Assembly (NCBI RefSeq): GCF_011386835.1
Contig: NC_088795.1
Location: 14,055,441-14,119,440, forward strand
Length of the DNA stretch: 64,000 nucleotides
Source of the DNA: Chrysemys picta bellii
Taxonomy: Eukaryota; Chordata; Testudines; Emydidae
Direction of reading: 5' to 3'
Both the position numbers and the translations under genes were made by a program. Below the pieces are notes generated by a model. It was given only the letters and a program-made list of their open reading frames with translations. It had not been told where the DNA came from and ran no database searches. Positions 24,718-36,481 of this stretch are shown here, one piece after another; positions within the stretch are counted from its first letter, which is position 1; each line of letters opens with the position of its first letter.

Positions 24718-25744
24718 TGGAGTCTAAACTAGCTGGTATCACTCAAGAAAGATCTTGGAGTCATTCTGGACAGTTCTCTGAAACCATGAGCTCAATATAT
24801 AGAGGAAGTCAAAAAGCTAACAGACTGTTAGGAACCATTATTAAATGGACAGCTAATAAGACAGTAAATATCATAATGCCACTATATAAATCCACGATTC
24901 ACCTGTACCTTGAATACTACATACAGTTCTGGTTGCCTCATCTCAAAAAAGATTATTAGAAATGGAAAAGGTGCAGAGAAGGGCAACAAAAATGATCAAG
25001 GGTATGGAACAGCTTTCGTATGAGGAGAGATTAAAAAGGCTGGGATTGTTCAGCTTGGAAAAGAGCCAACTAAGGAGGGAGAGAGTGGTGTGGAGAAAGT
25101 GAATAAGGAAGTGTTTTTTACTCCTTCACATACCACAGAGGTCACCCAATGAAATTAATAGGCAGCAGGTTTAAAACAAACAAAAGAAGACAACGCACAG
25201 TCAATCCTGTAGAACTCATTGCCAGTGGATGTTGGAGGGTAGGTCCATCAATGGCAATTAGCCAAGGTGGTCAAGGATGCAACCCCATGCTCTGGGTATT
25301 CTTAAGCCTCTGATTTCCAGATGCTGGGACTGGACAACACAACAGAGAATGGATCACTTGATGATTGGCTTGTTCTGTTCACTCCCTTTGAAACATCTGG
25401 CATTAGCCACTGTCAAGACAGGATACTGGGCTTGATGGACCATTGGTCTAAACCAGCACGGCCATTCCTATGTTCTTCGACCTTAATACATTTCTCTATT
25501 TTTTTATACTTTACATTTATTTTGAGCCAGACTTGCATATTTCAGTCCTTCGTTTAAGTTATGTATTTACTAAGTGAAATATTTCACAGCCTACTTAAGG
25601 TCAGGAGACTGTTTACAAAAAGCAAGGCTGAGCAAAAGGAACCAAAAAAGTGAGATGTCCAACAGAAACTAAAGCATAAAGCGAACAGACTTATGCTGAA
25701 ACCTTTGCTGGGAGTCTCAGAAATAAAGGAGCAAATTAGCTTAA

Positions 25745-25857
25745 GGCTCGACTCAACAAAGCACTAAAGTACGTGCTTAACTTTATATGCGAGCTTAAGA
25801 TTCATAGACTTCAGTGGGACTTAAGCATAGGCTGCAGTGCTTTGCAGAATCAGGGCC
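25745..25857. repeat. Palindromic MITE-like repeat
   Basis: The ends GGCTCGACTCAACAAAGCAC and GTGCTTTGCAGAATCAGGGCC are imperfect inverses. Inside are GTGCTTAACTTTATATGCG and CTTCAGTGGGACTTAAGC. It is the same family as 9003-9154. Confidence 0.6.
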
Positions 25858-26109
25858 ACAGAGACTAAACCAGTATTTCAACCCTATAGGTGATCTCTTC
25901 CAGATCAGAGGGCAAGGTACATTGACAAAAGAGTGCGAGTACAAGGGAGTATACAGAGGTACATACGTATGTACAAATGTTAACGCATAATCTAGGGCTG
26001 TCAATCTAGTATGATTTTTAAATAATACATGTTACAGAAGTTAAAAAATAAATTCCCCCCAACTTTCAAATGATGTAGGTACCTAGGGAGCACCAGTCTC
26101 CACATTTCC

Positions 26110-27470
26110 AGAGGACTTGAAAAAAGGGTAAATATAGTACCTACCTAAACAGGGGAATAAGGACAACCAGGGAATTATAAAACCAGTCAAGCTTAATTTT
26201 GGTACCCAGAAAGTTAATGGAGCAAACCAACAATTTGTTAGTACCAAAAATAAATAAATTAATTAAATAAATAAATAAAATAAATAAATTACATGCTAAG
26301 TAACAGTCAACATGGATTGTCAAGAACAAATCATGTCAAAAAACCTAATATCCTTCTTTGACACGGTAACAACCCTTGCAGATGTGCGGGGAAGCAGTAG
26401 ATGTGAAATATCTCAATTTTAGTAAGGCCTTTGATATGGTCTCTCATGACCTTCTCATAATCTATGAAAGTATAGGCTAGATGAACCTACTAGAAGGTGG
26501 GTGGCACAACTGGTTGTAAAATGGTTGTATTCAGAAAGTTGTCACCAATGCTTCACAATCAAGCTGGAAGGGCATATCAAGTGGGGTCCCACAGGGATCT
26601 GCCCTGCGTCCAGTTCTAGTCTATTTCTTCATAAATGTCAGAGAAAACATTTATAAAGTTTGCAGATGATACCACACTTGGAGTGGTTGCAAGTACTTTG
26701 GAGGACAGGTTCACAATGATCTTGACAAGCTGGAGAAATGGTCTGAAATAGATGGGATGAAATTCAATAAGGACATATGCAAAATACTACACTTAGGAAG
26801 GAATAACCAGCTGCACAAATACAAAATGGGGAATGACTGGGGGTTATCGTAGATCACAAACTAAATATAAGTCAACAATGTAATACTGTTGCCAAAAAAG
26901 TGAACTTCATTCTGGGATGTATTAGCAGGAGTATTGTAAGCAATTATTCCACTCTACTCAGCACTGATAAGGCCTCACCTGGAGTACTGTGTCTAGTTCA
27001 GGGCACCACACTTTGGGACAAACCGGAGAAAGTCCAGAGGAGAGCAACACAAATGATTAAAGGTCTAAAAAATATGACCTCTTAGGAAAGATTGGGTTTG
27101 TTTAGTCTCTGGAGAAGAGAAGACCAAGGGGGGATATAAAAACAAGAACGTATAAGGTTGTTTTAAAGGGAAGAGTGATAAAATTGGTTTCCTTAACCAC
27201 CAAGGAGAGGACAAGAAGTAATGGGCTTAAAATTACAGCAAGGGAGTTTTAGCTTAGACATTATGACAAACTTCCTAACTGTAAGGGTAGTTAAGCACCG
27301 GATCAAATTTCTTAGGGAGGTTGTGGAATCTCCATCATTGGAGGTTTTTAAGAACAGGTTAAACAAACACCTGTCAGGATGGCCCGGATAATACTTAGCC
27401 GGCCAGAAGTGCATGGGACTGGACTAGCTGACCTCTTGAGGTCCCTTCCAGTCCTACATTTCTTTGGTGT
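26110..27470 (+). mobile_element. CR1 LINE, decayed, with 3' end
   Basis: Reverse-transcriptase traces occur in several frames: TTTAGTAAGGCCTTTGATAT (FSKAFDM) near 26420, GTTTGCAGATGATACCACAC (FADDTT) near 26660, and CTGGAGTACTGTGTCTAGTT near 26980. The 3' end is CTGGACTAGCTGACCTCTTG, then AGGTCCCTTCCAGTCC, the classic CR1 terminus. An AAAT microsatellite interrupts it at 26246-26290. No frame is intact. Confidence 0.85.
26246..26290. repeat. (AAAT)n microsatellite
   Basis: About 45 bases of imperfect TAAA/TAAAT units inside the CR1 copy at 26110-27470. Confidence 0.85.
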
Positions 27471-30400
27471 CTATAATTATTTAGAGACTGACACTAGGTG
27501 GAAAAAGTGTCTTTTAAAACCTTGCAAGTATCCAAACAATTTCTTTGTTAAAGAAAAGCAAAGCACATGGTCAAGACAACCAAGGATAATAATGACACAT
27601 TCTCACATCATAACCACCCAGTTCCAGAAGCAGGACCCAGAGCTCCCATGTCAAAGTAGCAAGCAATGAGCTACTACTCATCACATTAGCCAGGATCAGT
27701 AAGCAAAGTATTTTATTTGGATTAAAGAGGACAATAGCCCTTCACTTTAACAAATCAGCATGGTGGAGTCATGCTATGAGATTACTTACCACAAAAATCT
27801 TTTCACTCTCCAGATTTATGGATAAACCAAGTGCAGATCAACCAGCTTTCAAAAGGGGTGCTGAGAGATGTTCCAGGATCACTATTCCACGTATTTATCA
27901 TTCTCTCTCCATGTGAAATGTTTGTTTTACTGAGCATCGTCTAGAGGCAGGTACTAACTGGCTAGCATCAACAGCCACACCAAAACGTATAGCAGGGTTC
28001 ATGAAAGCAAGATTCTCTGGAGTTCTAGTTTACTACCATAATCAGATTATACAGAATTTACTTTAGAGGGAAAGCTGCATTTTGAATCAGAAATGTTAAA
28101 AGCTGCACATTAATCCAGCCTTTGAATGACCCTTTGCTATCATTACCGAAGGTAACAATGGCTACACAGACAGGATGCTGATCCAAATATTACCAGAAGC
28201 TGAATTAGGTTCATGTAAAAAGAGGTCCCTTTTCCCAAAATGGAAACAACCCATATGTACAGTGTTCAGATTTAAGCCACTCATCTGTCCAACCAGACTT
28301 AATCAACAACTTCATTTTGAAAGCTGCACTCTATCTAAACACAGCACAAACCTCATATGGCACTTTACTGAAATGGCACGTTTCTTTTACGTTAACTCTC
28401 TCAACAAAATGCTCCACCTAACCCACACCCAAAGGGTCGAGAGATTTTTTCTTCTTTTAATAAAACAAGAAAGAAAGAGGAGCATACCAATAAGGCAATG
28501 CATCTCATTTCATACGCTCCTTTATCTGTCACTGGGTCTTCTGGAAACCTCTCCCATAGGCAGAGCCATATCTGTACCCCCTTTGATTCAGTCAATAGTT
28601 GAGGCTATATTTACAAGTAAATTGGGATTAGAGTACCTTCCGTCAACTGGTAAAGAACATTTTCACTCCTAAGGTTAGCCCTCATGCAACTGTACACAGA
28701 ATATCATCTTAATTGGGACACGTTTATATCGGTGTTGGAAGATGACAGTCATAACTGCTAAACTGAATGATGAATTTGATCACAATTAGTTATCGCTTGA
28801 CATAGATGATTTTCCAAAAATGAGATCTTGTAATCACTGGCCAAAATTGCGCTCTATTCTTTTGGACACACTGTCAAATCAGATCTACCGGCTTTGAGAA
28901 TGAGAGTTTCAAGAGAAAGCTGTAAGGGAGCATTGTTTGGCCTGTTTCATGCAAATGAGGGTGGGGGAGAAGGAGAGGGTGGAAAAAATGCAACAAATGA
29001 TGTGCGTTTGACAGGCTAACATGCCACAAGTTAACAAGTGGGTTGCATGTGATAGTCACAAACTAGGTGTGCCATATTATCCTCACTTCACTGATAGGCA
29101 TGCAATAATGTTAAGCACATTTGTAACAGGAAACTCATGTAATGAATGAAAGTTGGAGCTCTGTGGTATACTCTTACATATTCAGCAATTGTTAAACCTA
29201 TCTCCTTTTGGCTCTTTGCTGAGGCCTGCTTTTGTATGGAATTCTGGCAAGCCACTGAGTGTGTGTTTGTTTCTCTTCATACTGTAAAGAGAGTTCTTGG
29301 ACATTTCTGAGGGTTGACAAGAGAAGCCCAAGTGCTACGGCCTATGGTATGTCATGAGAAAAACGGGAGCAAGATTATTATATTTTTCATAGACTGTCAA
29401 TCTAATTTGGTAGGGTTAAAAAAAACTTGATTCCCAGGGAGCATTCATAACCAAACTGAAAGTCAAGTTTATTCATGTTTGCTTGGTGACCACACATCTA
29501 CATGTAGAGATGTGCTCATATAGATGTGAGTGCCCAATTTCCCCACCTCTGAAAAGTCTACTGCTAAGATTTCGTTACCTCATTTAATAGATGTATAATA
29601 TCAGAACAAGTGCTAACAGGAGTAGGATGATAGGTGTGCAATCACACAGATTTGTAAGTGGCTTCCAATAAAATATAACGCTTCATAGTGGATATTTATA
29701 GTGGAACAGGATTCACCCCAACTCTTGAATATGGCTCACTGTTCTATTTAAAAGTTCACGGTGTGGCATATATGCAGAGGGTGAACCTGTTTACATATCA
29801 CAAAAACTTCTTCTAACTTGATCTAACAGAAGCAGAGACTGCAGCTTAACAAGGTACTTAGTCACATTCCATGAGTTGCCTCACTGACTTCAGGGGGACT
29901 AGTCAAATAGTTGAAGTCAGGCACCAAGTACGGCACTTCATTATCTTCTGCAATGGGAGTGATAGGGCACCAGCAATTGATCAGCGTTAACCATTAGCAA
30001 AGCATGGGGCAGAAGGCATCATACTACAGTTTTAGAAAAATTGGCCGATTTGTACTCAAAATTAAACAGTGTTAAAATTTCATGATCCCTCTCTCGCCCC
30101 CTTCGATTTAAAGGCACGAACTTGGGGTCAAAGAGAGCTTTGAAGCCTTACAGGCCAGAACCCGAGTGCCCTGCACTAGTGCCAACATTTTCACGCCTGC
30201 CTTTGGTTTTACCACAAAGGCAGTAGGAAAAGCATATAACGGGACAACAAGACTTTAGGTTCAGTGACCTTTGGGTTGAAACCAATATACTCAGCTCATG
30301 CCCATGCAAAAAACAAAGACCCCTGAAAATACCTTCTTGGTCCCTAAGCAGGAAATGCATTTAAAAAAAAAAACAAAAAAACACACACACTATATATAAA

Positions 30401-30843
30401 GTCCACACATCCATTATGTGTACATAATGGGAGGAGGATATGTAACAAGCCAGCTGGACCATATCATTAAAGGCAAATTTATTTACATCTTGTTTCATGA
30501 ACACTGTTCCAAAATTACATTTTCGTGTAACCATGCTGTGGTTTTCATAAGCAAGGTGTAAAATTGCAACGTGGGGGCATTAAGGAGAGATGGTCCATGA
30601 AAATGTGTGTTTCAGGGAGGAAAAAAGTTTGATAACACTGATCCAACAACAATCCATTTGCTTGTCACTTTCCCTGTATACACAATGAACTCGGGCTCTG
30701 ATTCCCACGTGTCCTATGCTTTGTATAGTCATTTATAACAGCATGAAGTGGCTATAAAATCTTCCCAAATCAAAATGGTAGGGAGTCAATGTACAACCAC
30801 ACAAAGTGCAGAGCAATGCAGAATCAGGCTCAAACTGTTTATA

Positions 30844-30880
<37 letters not shown>

Positions 30881-32135
30881 CATGCTCCCTTCATTAGTTT
30901 CTTGGTGCTGAGGGATATAGGTCATTTATAGCCAGCAATATGCATCAAAGTGGGAGAATTTAATTCCTGCCCCACACACCAAATAGATCAGAGGTTTTTT
31001 TAAATCTTGATTTCTCATTCTTTAGGCATGGTAAGACCACAGAAATAAACATCTTGCTTTAAAATCATCAAGAACGCAGAGGTTCCAGTTTTACTCTGCA
31101 TATTTATCTGCATAACATTCTACACTTATTCTCTGTATTACAATAATGCCTATCTGAGATCAGAGTTTTATTATCCCACACGCTATCTTGAATAGCTTGC
31201 AAGAATACTAACCTCCATCCTTCTATACTACAAGATAGCAAAACTTTCTACGATGTTTTGCAAAGTGCTGCATATTTCAGGATGATCTCTCTCCTCCGCA
31301 CATGGTAGTCCCAAGTGACCTTTGCATAAGAAAATGTCTTTAAATTGTATCTATAAAACTCACATCCATCAGTCCAGATGGATAGTTTTACTATTTTCAA
31401 ATAATGTCGACCAGAGAGACAAACCAAACAGAGGTAAGAATTTTCATCACTGAGAAAATCTATTAAACTTTCTACTCTACTTTCTGCCAAAGCTGTCAGT
31501 CGCTAAAGTCAATCTCTTCAACTATAGTTTACATATCACATTCAGAACATTTCTGTTCGGAAAAACTATGATGTCAGAGCCTCAAAATAAAGAGAGACAT
31601 ATGGTCATCACAATTTGGCTTGTGGCTTTTACATGTAGCTCATTCATACTCCCTACTCCCAGGGCACTCAGCCAAAGAAAGAATTTCAGTGGCCTTTTCC
31701 ATCTCAAACAAATATCAAGATGACCCAACTGAAACCACAGAACAATCAGACTATGGCTCCACTAAAAAGAAAGGAGGAAAGCATAAGCAGAGATGCCCTT
31801 CCTCCCAGGAAAGTCTTCAAAACACTTTTAGTGGAGAAGTGGGGGGTGGTCTGGATCAGTACTCCACCCAAGCAATTCCTCCCTTATCTTGTTCTTTGCA
31901 ACATTCTACCCTCAGCTGCATGCAGAGACAATCAGCCTTAATTACTTCAGAGGGCAGAATTTGGCTTGAGATTTCTGTGCATCCAGAAAGACACTACCAT
32001 TGTCAACCTTGCTCCAGGCAACAAAGCCATCAGCTTCTCTACCACCACCCATTCAGGATTCCTTCCTTCTCTCTATTAAATGGGTCAGCCCGGATTGATG
32101 GATCTGGTGAGCCTAAAATTTCTGCCCAACATTAC
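27471..32135. other. Intronic sequence with few recognisable repeats
   Basis: At 29870-29940 there is a block with TGACTTCAGGGGGACTAGTC, like the palindromic repeats. A 32-base A run lies at 30845-30876. The open frames at 28175-28672 (165 codons) and 31620-32147 (175 codons) have no motif. No exon of SLC4A4 was recognised on the minus strand. Confidence 0.4.
30845..30876. repeat. Poly(A) run of 32
   Basis: An uninterrupted A run. No retrocopy could be recognised upstream of it. Confidence 0.9.
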
Positions 32136-32344
32136 TTCTGCTCTTAGTATCAGGGGGTAGCCGTGTTAGTCTGTACCCACAAAAACAACAAGGAGTCCAG
32201 TGGCACCTTAAAGACTAACAGATTTATTTGGGCATAAGCTTTCGGGGGTGAAAGGTGAGGTTTTTTACCCATGAAATCTTATGCCAAAATAAATCTGTTA
32301 GTTTTAAAGGTGCCACCGGACTCCTTGTTGTTTCTGCTCTTAGT
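32136..32344. mobile_element. Small fold-back Penelope-like element with 13-bp TSD
   Basis: The layout is: TSD TTCTGCTCTTAGT at 32136-32148 and 32332-32344, identical; left tail ATCAGGGGGTAGCCGTG... (34 bp, 32149-32182); left arm from 32183 (AAACAACAAGGAGTCC); very short loop near 32254-32260; right arm ending GGACTCCTTGTTGTTT at 32333. Both arms carry the PLE 3' block (GGGCATAAGCTTTCGGGGG / CCCATGAAATCTTATGCC). The tail is on the left end only. Arms are about 70 bp with several mismatches. Confidence 0.85.
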
Positions 32345-32730
32345 GTTACAACATTACTTACCTTCCCCCACCCTACAGTTTTGCATTTCCCATTGTGGTC
32401 TCAATGTTCTACCCTTCTCCCATTGGTGGCTATGTAGCACTTAAATTTAGAAATCTGAACTCAGAATTTCTCAGTTGTTTTAGTGTAAAGCTGTTTCTTC
32501 ATTCTAATTATCAAGTGCGTGTTTGAGGGAAGGGGGAAGAGGAAGTTGAAAGCCTGTTTAATACAAAACTGTACTCAGTGTTACATTTCCCCCCCCCAAA
32601 ATGTTAAAATGTGTGTATATCAGGGACTGGATAGCTCAAAGACTTAACTTATGTTCTTATGTTAATGTGTAGCATCTCTCTTTTTGAGGTCATACATATC
32701 AACGAGGTTCAGGCCAGCAGCTAGCGAAAG

Positions 32731-33195
32731 TCATTTTTGGAAATTAGGTGTTCTTGGGCTAGTTTTGAGCAGATAGGAAACCACACCACAATTGGTACCC
32801 TCACTGACATTCGGCACAGACAGGCTAAGGATGCAATCCTCAGCACAGAGACTGATTTGCCTTCTCATCTCTAAAAAGTAGTTCCTGCAGAGCTGGGGCA
32901 CATTGATGAGATTGTGTTGGGGAAAATGTACACTAATCAGGCCCATTCTGTACCAGTTCTGTGGAAAGAGGGCCTCCTGCACCAGAGATATCAGGTTGGC
33001 ACCTTTCATGAACACTAAATCACTTATAATATAAACAAAAATCCCTTCTACGCAATCCTCCTGTGGCTGGAAGAACTGAAGACTGTACATTTCTGTCTCG
33101 CACAATTTTTGAGTTGTTCGCAGAAACTGGACATAGAGAAAAAGATTACTAGATACAGTTCCCAAAACCAGCTGTGCCACGCTACCAGTTCTAAA
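32731..33195 (-). other. Unidentified open frame of about 150 codons
   Basis: I do not recognise this protein. The minus-strand frame opens after a TAA at about 33193, has GTG but no ATG near its start, and runs to a stop at 32731. It begins VAQLVLGTVSSNLFLYVQF and contains CETEMYSLQFFQPQEDC, then ALFPQNWYRMGLISVHF and RRQISLCAEDC. The composition looks protein-like (Cys, Trp and aromatic residues spread evenly; no low-complexity sequence). Upstream the same frame continues past two stops with similar-looking sequence to about 33360, where a CR1 end begins. It could be a decayed retrocopy or transposon-encoded sequence, or chance. Confidence 0.35.
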
Positions 33196-33361
33196 TTAAC
33201 AAGGTGCCCTTAGAAGAGGTCTACATTTATGGACTTGTTCAATCTCTTGCCTGTCTCCACTGACATTTTATCTGGGTTCATCAGCGTGGTACAGCAACCC
33301 AACCTGGTGATTCAATGCAGATTTGCACACAAACTCCAACTGACAAGATTTCAGGACATTT

Positions 33362-33525
33362 GCCAAGGGAGGTTATGGAATCACCTTTAGTGGGGATATT
33401 TAAGGCTGAATTTGATACCTGCCCATCAGCGACAGGAAATTATTAAAAGAGACACTGTTAGGTCTGCAGGAGACTGGACTAGATGACCTCTCGAGGTCGC
33501 TTCCAGACATTATTCTATGAAATAT
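33362..33525 (+). mobile_element. CR1 3' end fragment
   Basis: GGGAGGTTATGGAATCACCT, then GGACTAGATGACCTCTCGAG and CTTCCAGACATTATTCTATG, is the CR1 terminus in sense orientation, 5'-truncated. Confidence 0.8.
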
Positions 33526-35061
33526 TTCCATTAATTCTTGGAAATGATTTTAACGAATAGTTACTAAAACTCAAGCAGTACTGTGCTAGTGCCTGGAAAC
33601 CTGAACATGAAACAGACTACAAACTAACTACCTACGTAAGTTGCACTGACAATTCAATTTTATTGGCTAAACTAGAGAAATGCAAGCAGTAAAAACAGAT
33701 TTTTTTTAAAAAAATACTTCTATTACAAGTAGATGAGGTTAAGAATTTTTTGGAGTTTCTTTAATTTTAAAGTGTGATTTTTAAATGTTTCCACTGAAAA
33801 TAAATCTTCTCACAACACAAGATTCACTTATCCTTCAGTTCAGTCTCCAATGCACCACATCTCAAACATTACCCAATCAAATTATACATGAGCACTGACC
33901 ACAATGCTTCTGAAAAAAGTGTTTATTTTATTCTCTCATTACATATATACACAGACCATCTTCTCCATGAATCCAATATTTGCTACACTACATTCACCAA
34001 GTCTGAGTCACTCAACCTCTTCCAAATTGCGTGAATACAATACATTTTGAGTATTACAGTGAAGGATAACAGTTGGTTAGAGTCAGCCTCAATCCAAATC
34101 AGTGTTATGCAAGTGTCATCCGTATTGCTGTCCCGATGCCCCTTAATCCCGTGAACTGCATCACCCCCTGCTATTCTATTCTTGGGCGTCTTTAAGAGAG
34201 AGAGAGAGAGAGAGAGAGACTGACTATTATGCTCAACTGTGTCAAATTGCATGGTGGATTTGTAACTTCATTTTCACCTTGGTGCATAACACCTTTCTTT
34301 CCTCTTCTGATGACATTTCGCTTCATACAACCATCGAGCAAGCCAGTCCACAGCCTGATTCTCTTCTATACTAGGGCACTCCTTTGTATATATTTGGCAG
34401 TGTAAAGATGGGTTACTGTAAATGAAAAATCAGACCTGGTATACCAATTCCCACTCTCTGCACTCTAGCAATTTTTAGAGATACCTTCTTTCCACTGTCT
34501 TATTTCCAACATTCCTCTCATTCACAGGAAACACTGATGCTCTATATTTCCCAGTTTCTTGCTTCTCAGACCCCAACCTACCCACCTGTAGCGCCCCTTT
34601 GTTCCAGTGATCCATATCAAAACTCTCCACTCTGTCCTACTCTTACTGTGTGATTGTGATCCAATATCTACTTCAGCCTCTTACGACACCTGCTCTCTGA
34701 CAACTGTCTTTTTTTTTTTTAAATGAAAGACTTCATGTCAGCTTTCTTAATTTACCTCCATAAAATTACTATTCAAAATCCCTAAGCTCTTTAATTCTAA
34801 TATTCTCAGTCATCTACTGCAACTGATCCTTACCTAAAGGCCATAACTTAAGTTGAACGCTTCTTACACGAAAGGGTGGGGGGGGGGTATTATCCTGTGA
34901 CCATTTAACAGAATGGAATACTGTGGGTCTGAGAATCTGATCGTGGAGGATTCCTATCGCTAGGGTTCCTTTCAGCTGCCTCTCCCCGCTACTGCGGAGA
35001 GCAACTGGTCTGCTCTGAAAATTGGTGCCATAGTCGAATAGCAGGTAACAGAGAACCAGCT
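33526..35061. other. Intronic sequence
   Basis: There is a (GA)n microsatellite at 34195-34219 and a G9 run near 34880. Nothing else is recognised. Confidence 0.4.
34195..34219. repeat. (AG)n microsatellite
   Basis: A perfect dinucleotide run of about 12 units. Confidence 0.9.
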
Positions 35062-35300
35062 CCTTAGATTTTCAAAAGGCCTCTGACAAAGTCCTGCACA
35101 AGAGACTACTAAAGTAGTCATAGTCTGAGAGTCAAAGTAATCATGGCTCAGGAACAGTCAGACAGAAAACAAAGTAGAAATAAATGGCCAGTTTTTAAAT
35201 CGTAGAAGGGGTCAAGGGCAGAATAGTAGCCAAAAGGTTTTTGTACTAGGACTGATAGGGTTAAATCTATTTAGGAATGCTTCGGAGACAGGAGAGGTTG
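35062..35300 (+). mobile_element. Decayed CR1-type LINE fragment
   Basis: The block CTTAGATTTTCAAAAGGCCT, then CTGACAAAGTCCTGCACAAG, translates as LDFQKASDKVLHK, reverse-transcriptase motif A. It is followed by weakly similar sequence. Confidence 0.6.
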
Positions 35301-36301
35301 GGAAGGCAGGGTGAAGAAAGCAGGCAGATATAGTGCAGACTATCACCTTATATTCTTCCTATATCACCAAACTTCTACAGTGTGACACCATTTTCAATAG
35401 TTGATCACAGTCTCTCTCTTCCTGTTCTCTAATGCCCCAGCCTCTTATTTTAGCAACCACTTTTCAGAATAATGAACCTACAGCCAGTTGAGTAGATGGC
35501 TAAAGGGGCTGGGAATCAGGCTTCACTGACTGTCCCCTAGAAAGGCACTCGAGAGAAGGTACTCCACTAGACAATTCAGGTGTCTCATCTCTAATACTCC
35601 CAGCCCCAGCTGAATATCCCAAATCAGAGGCCCAATCTATCAGTATACAACTGATTCATACGACTAAAGTTACATTTTCATTCTAACTTTTGTTTATAAA
35701 AAACTCTTATTCTTAAGTCAATTCAATAAATAGTAATTAGCTGGTGTTTATCAGCTGCTTCCCTCCAACTAAAGCAGGCAGGCAGGCACGCACGCACCAT
35801 GGTATAGAATTCTGCAATTCCAAGTCAAAACATTTCTTATGGCCTCTGACAGGGGGCTTGGTTCTTCTGTTATCCCACTGCTAGCTCTATTTCTAGCTGA
35901 CCCCCCTGGGCAAGTGACTATCCTTCTACCCTGGGAGACTGTGCATATGCTGTGTGCAGGAGGAGGGGTGGCAATGGATCAGTCAGAATGGGTAATTAAA
36001 TTTCAAATTGCTTGCTGTCTCCTCACACACCGCATCAGCTTGGTTTTGACAATTTGCACTGACAACCTCTAACTCAACAATGACACCTCACGGTGAACAA
36101 AGATGAAGCGCTCACCTGGAGTGCCTGGGTGGTGTCTCTTCCAAACAACAATTCCCTGGCAACTGATAAAACACATGCTGACCCCGCAACACATGCTGGT
36201 GATGTTCTTTCAGGGATCCAGTTTCTTTCTAAATGCTCAGGACAAGAGCACTGCACATCAATAGAGTATCACAAGGAATGCCAGAAAGCGACGGTACTCA
36301 C
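35301..36301. other. SLC4A4 intron sequence next to the second coding exon
   Basis: This is the first kilobase of the intron downstream (minus strand) of the exon at 36302-36481. A GCAGGCAGGCAGGCACGCAC microsatellite lies at 35773-35797. No exon was seen. Confidence 0.4.
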
Positions 36302-36481
36302 TGAGTGGTTTAAGGATGCCGCTGCTCGTCTCATCCGCATTTTCTACATCTGATTTGTCGGAGTAGTACTCGGAGATTTTTTCTCTTTCCTTCTTCTCCT
36401 TTAGCCCAGGTCTTCTTCTGTGGCGTCTCCTTCTCCTATAGCTCTTAGGCACGTGGACCCCGATGTAGACAGTGTGATGGC
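36302..36481 (-). CDS. SLC4A4: SLC4A4 (NBCe1-B type) second coding exon
   Basis: This 180-bp exon continues from the exon at 53796-53869 and encodes residues 25-84 of the NBCe1-B-type N-terminus. It begins [15 protein letters not shown], runs through a basic block (RRRRRHRRR), a KEKKEREK charged segment and [13 protein letters not shown], and ends SSGILKPL. The acceptor is TTCCATAG, with AG at 36483-36482; the donor is CTCA/GTGAGTACC, with GT at 36301-36300. Phases agree: one base in from the previous exon and one base out to the next. In this family the residues ahead of the shared cytoplasmic domain are isoform-specific; they inhibit transport until bound by the regulator IRBIT. The polybasic and acidic-serine pattern needed for that is present. 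Compared with my memory of mammalian NBCe1-B, the basic block is richer in Arg. No frame break is visible. Confidence 0.95.

Larger units (their letters stand above)
24011..25485 (+). mobile_element. CR1/L2-type LINE, 5'-truncated and decayed
   Basis: The copy starts inside the reverse-transcriptase region and runs to a 3' end reading TGGTCTAAACCAGCACGGCC, then ATTCCTATGTTCTT. It is the same family as the minus-strand copy at 62838-64000. Coding remnants are listed separately. Small indels break the frame several times after 24960. Confidence 0.85.

Noticed and set aside
28175..28672. 165-codon plus-strand open frame
   Set aside because: No motif or splice context that I can recognise; probably chance.
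31620..32147. 175-codon plus-strand open frame
   Set aside because: No domain, no codon-like regularity, overlapping frames equally open, and it ends in the TSD of the 32.1-kb PLE. Probably chance.
1..36301. Next SLC4A4 exon and the alternative first exon of the short-N-terminus isoform
   Set aside because: I looked by eye on the minus strand for the expected coding blocks and did not find them. The intron is known to be large in other vertebrates, so they are probably outside the window.
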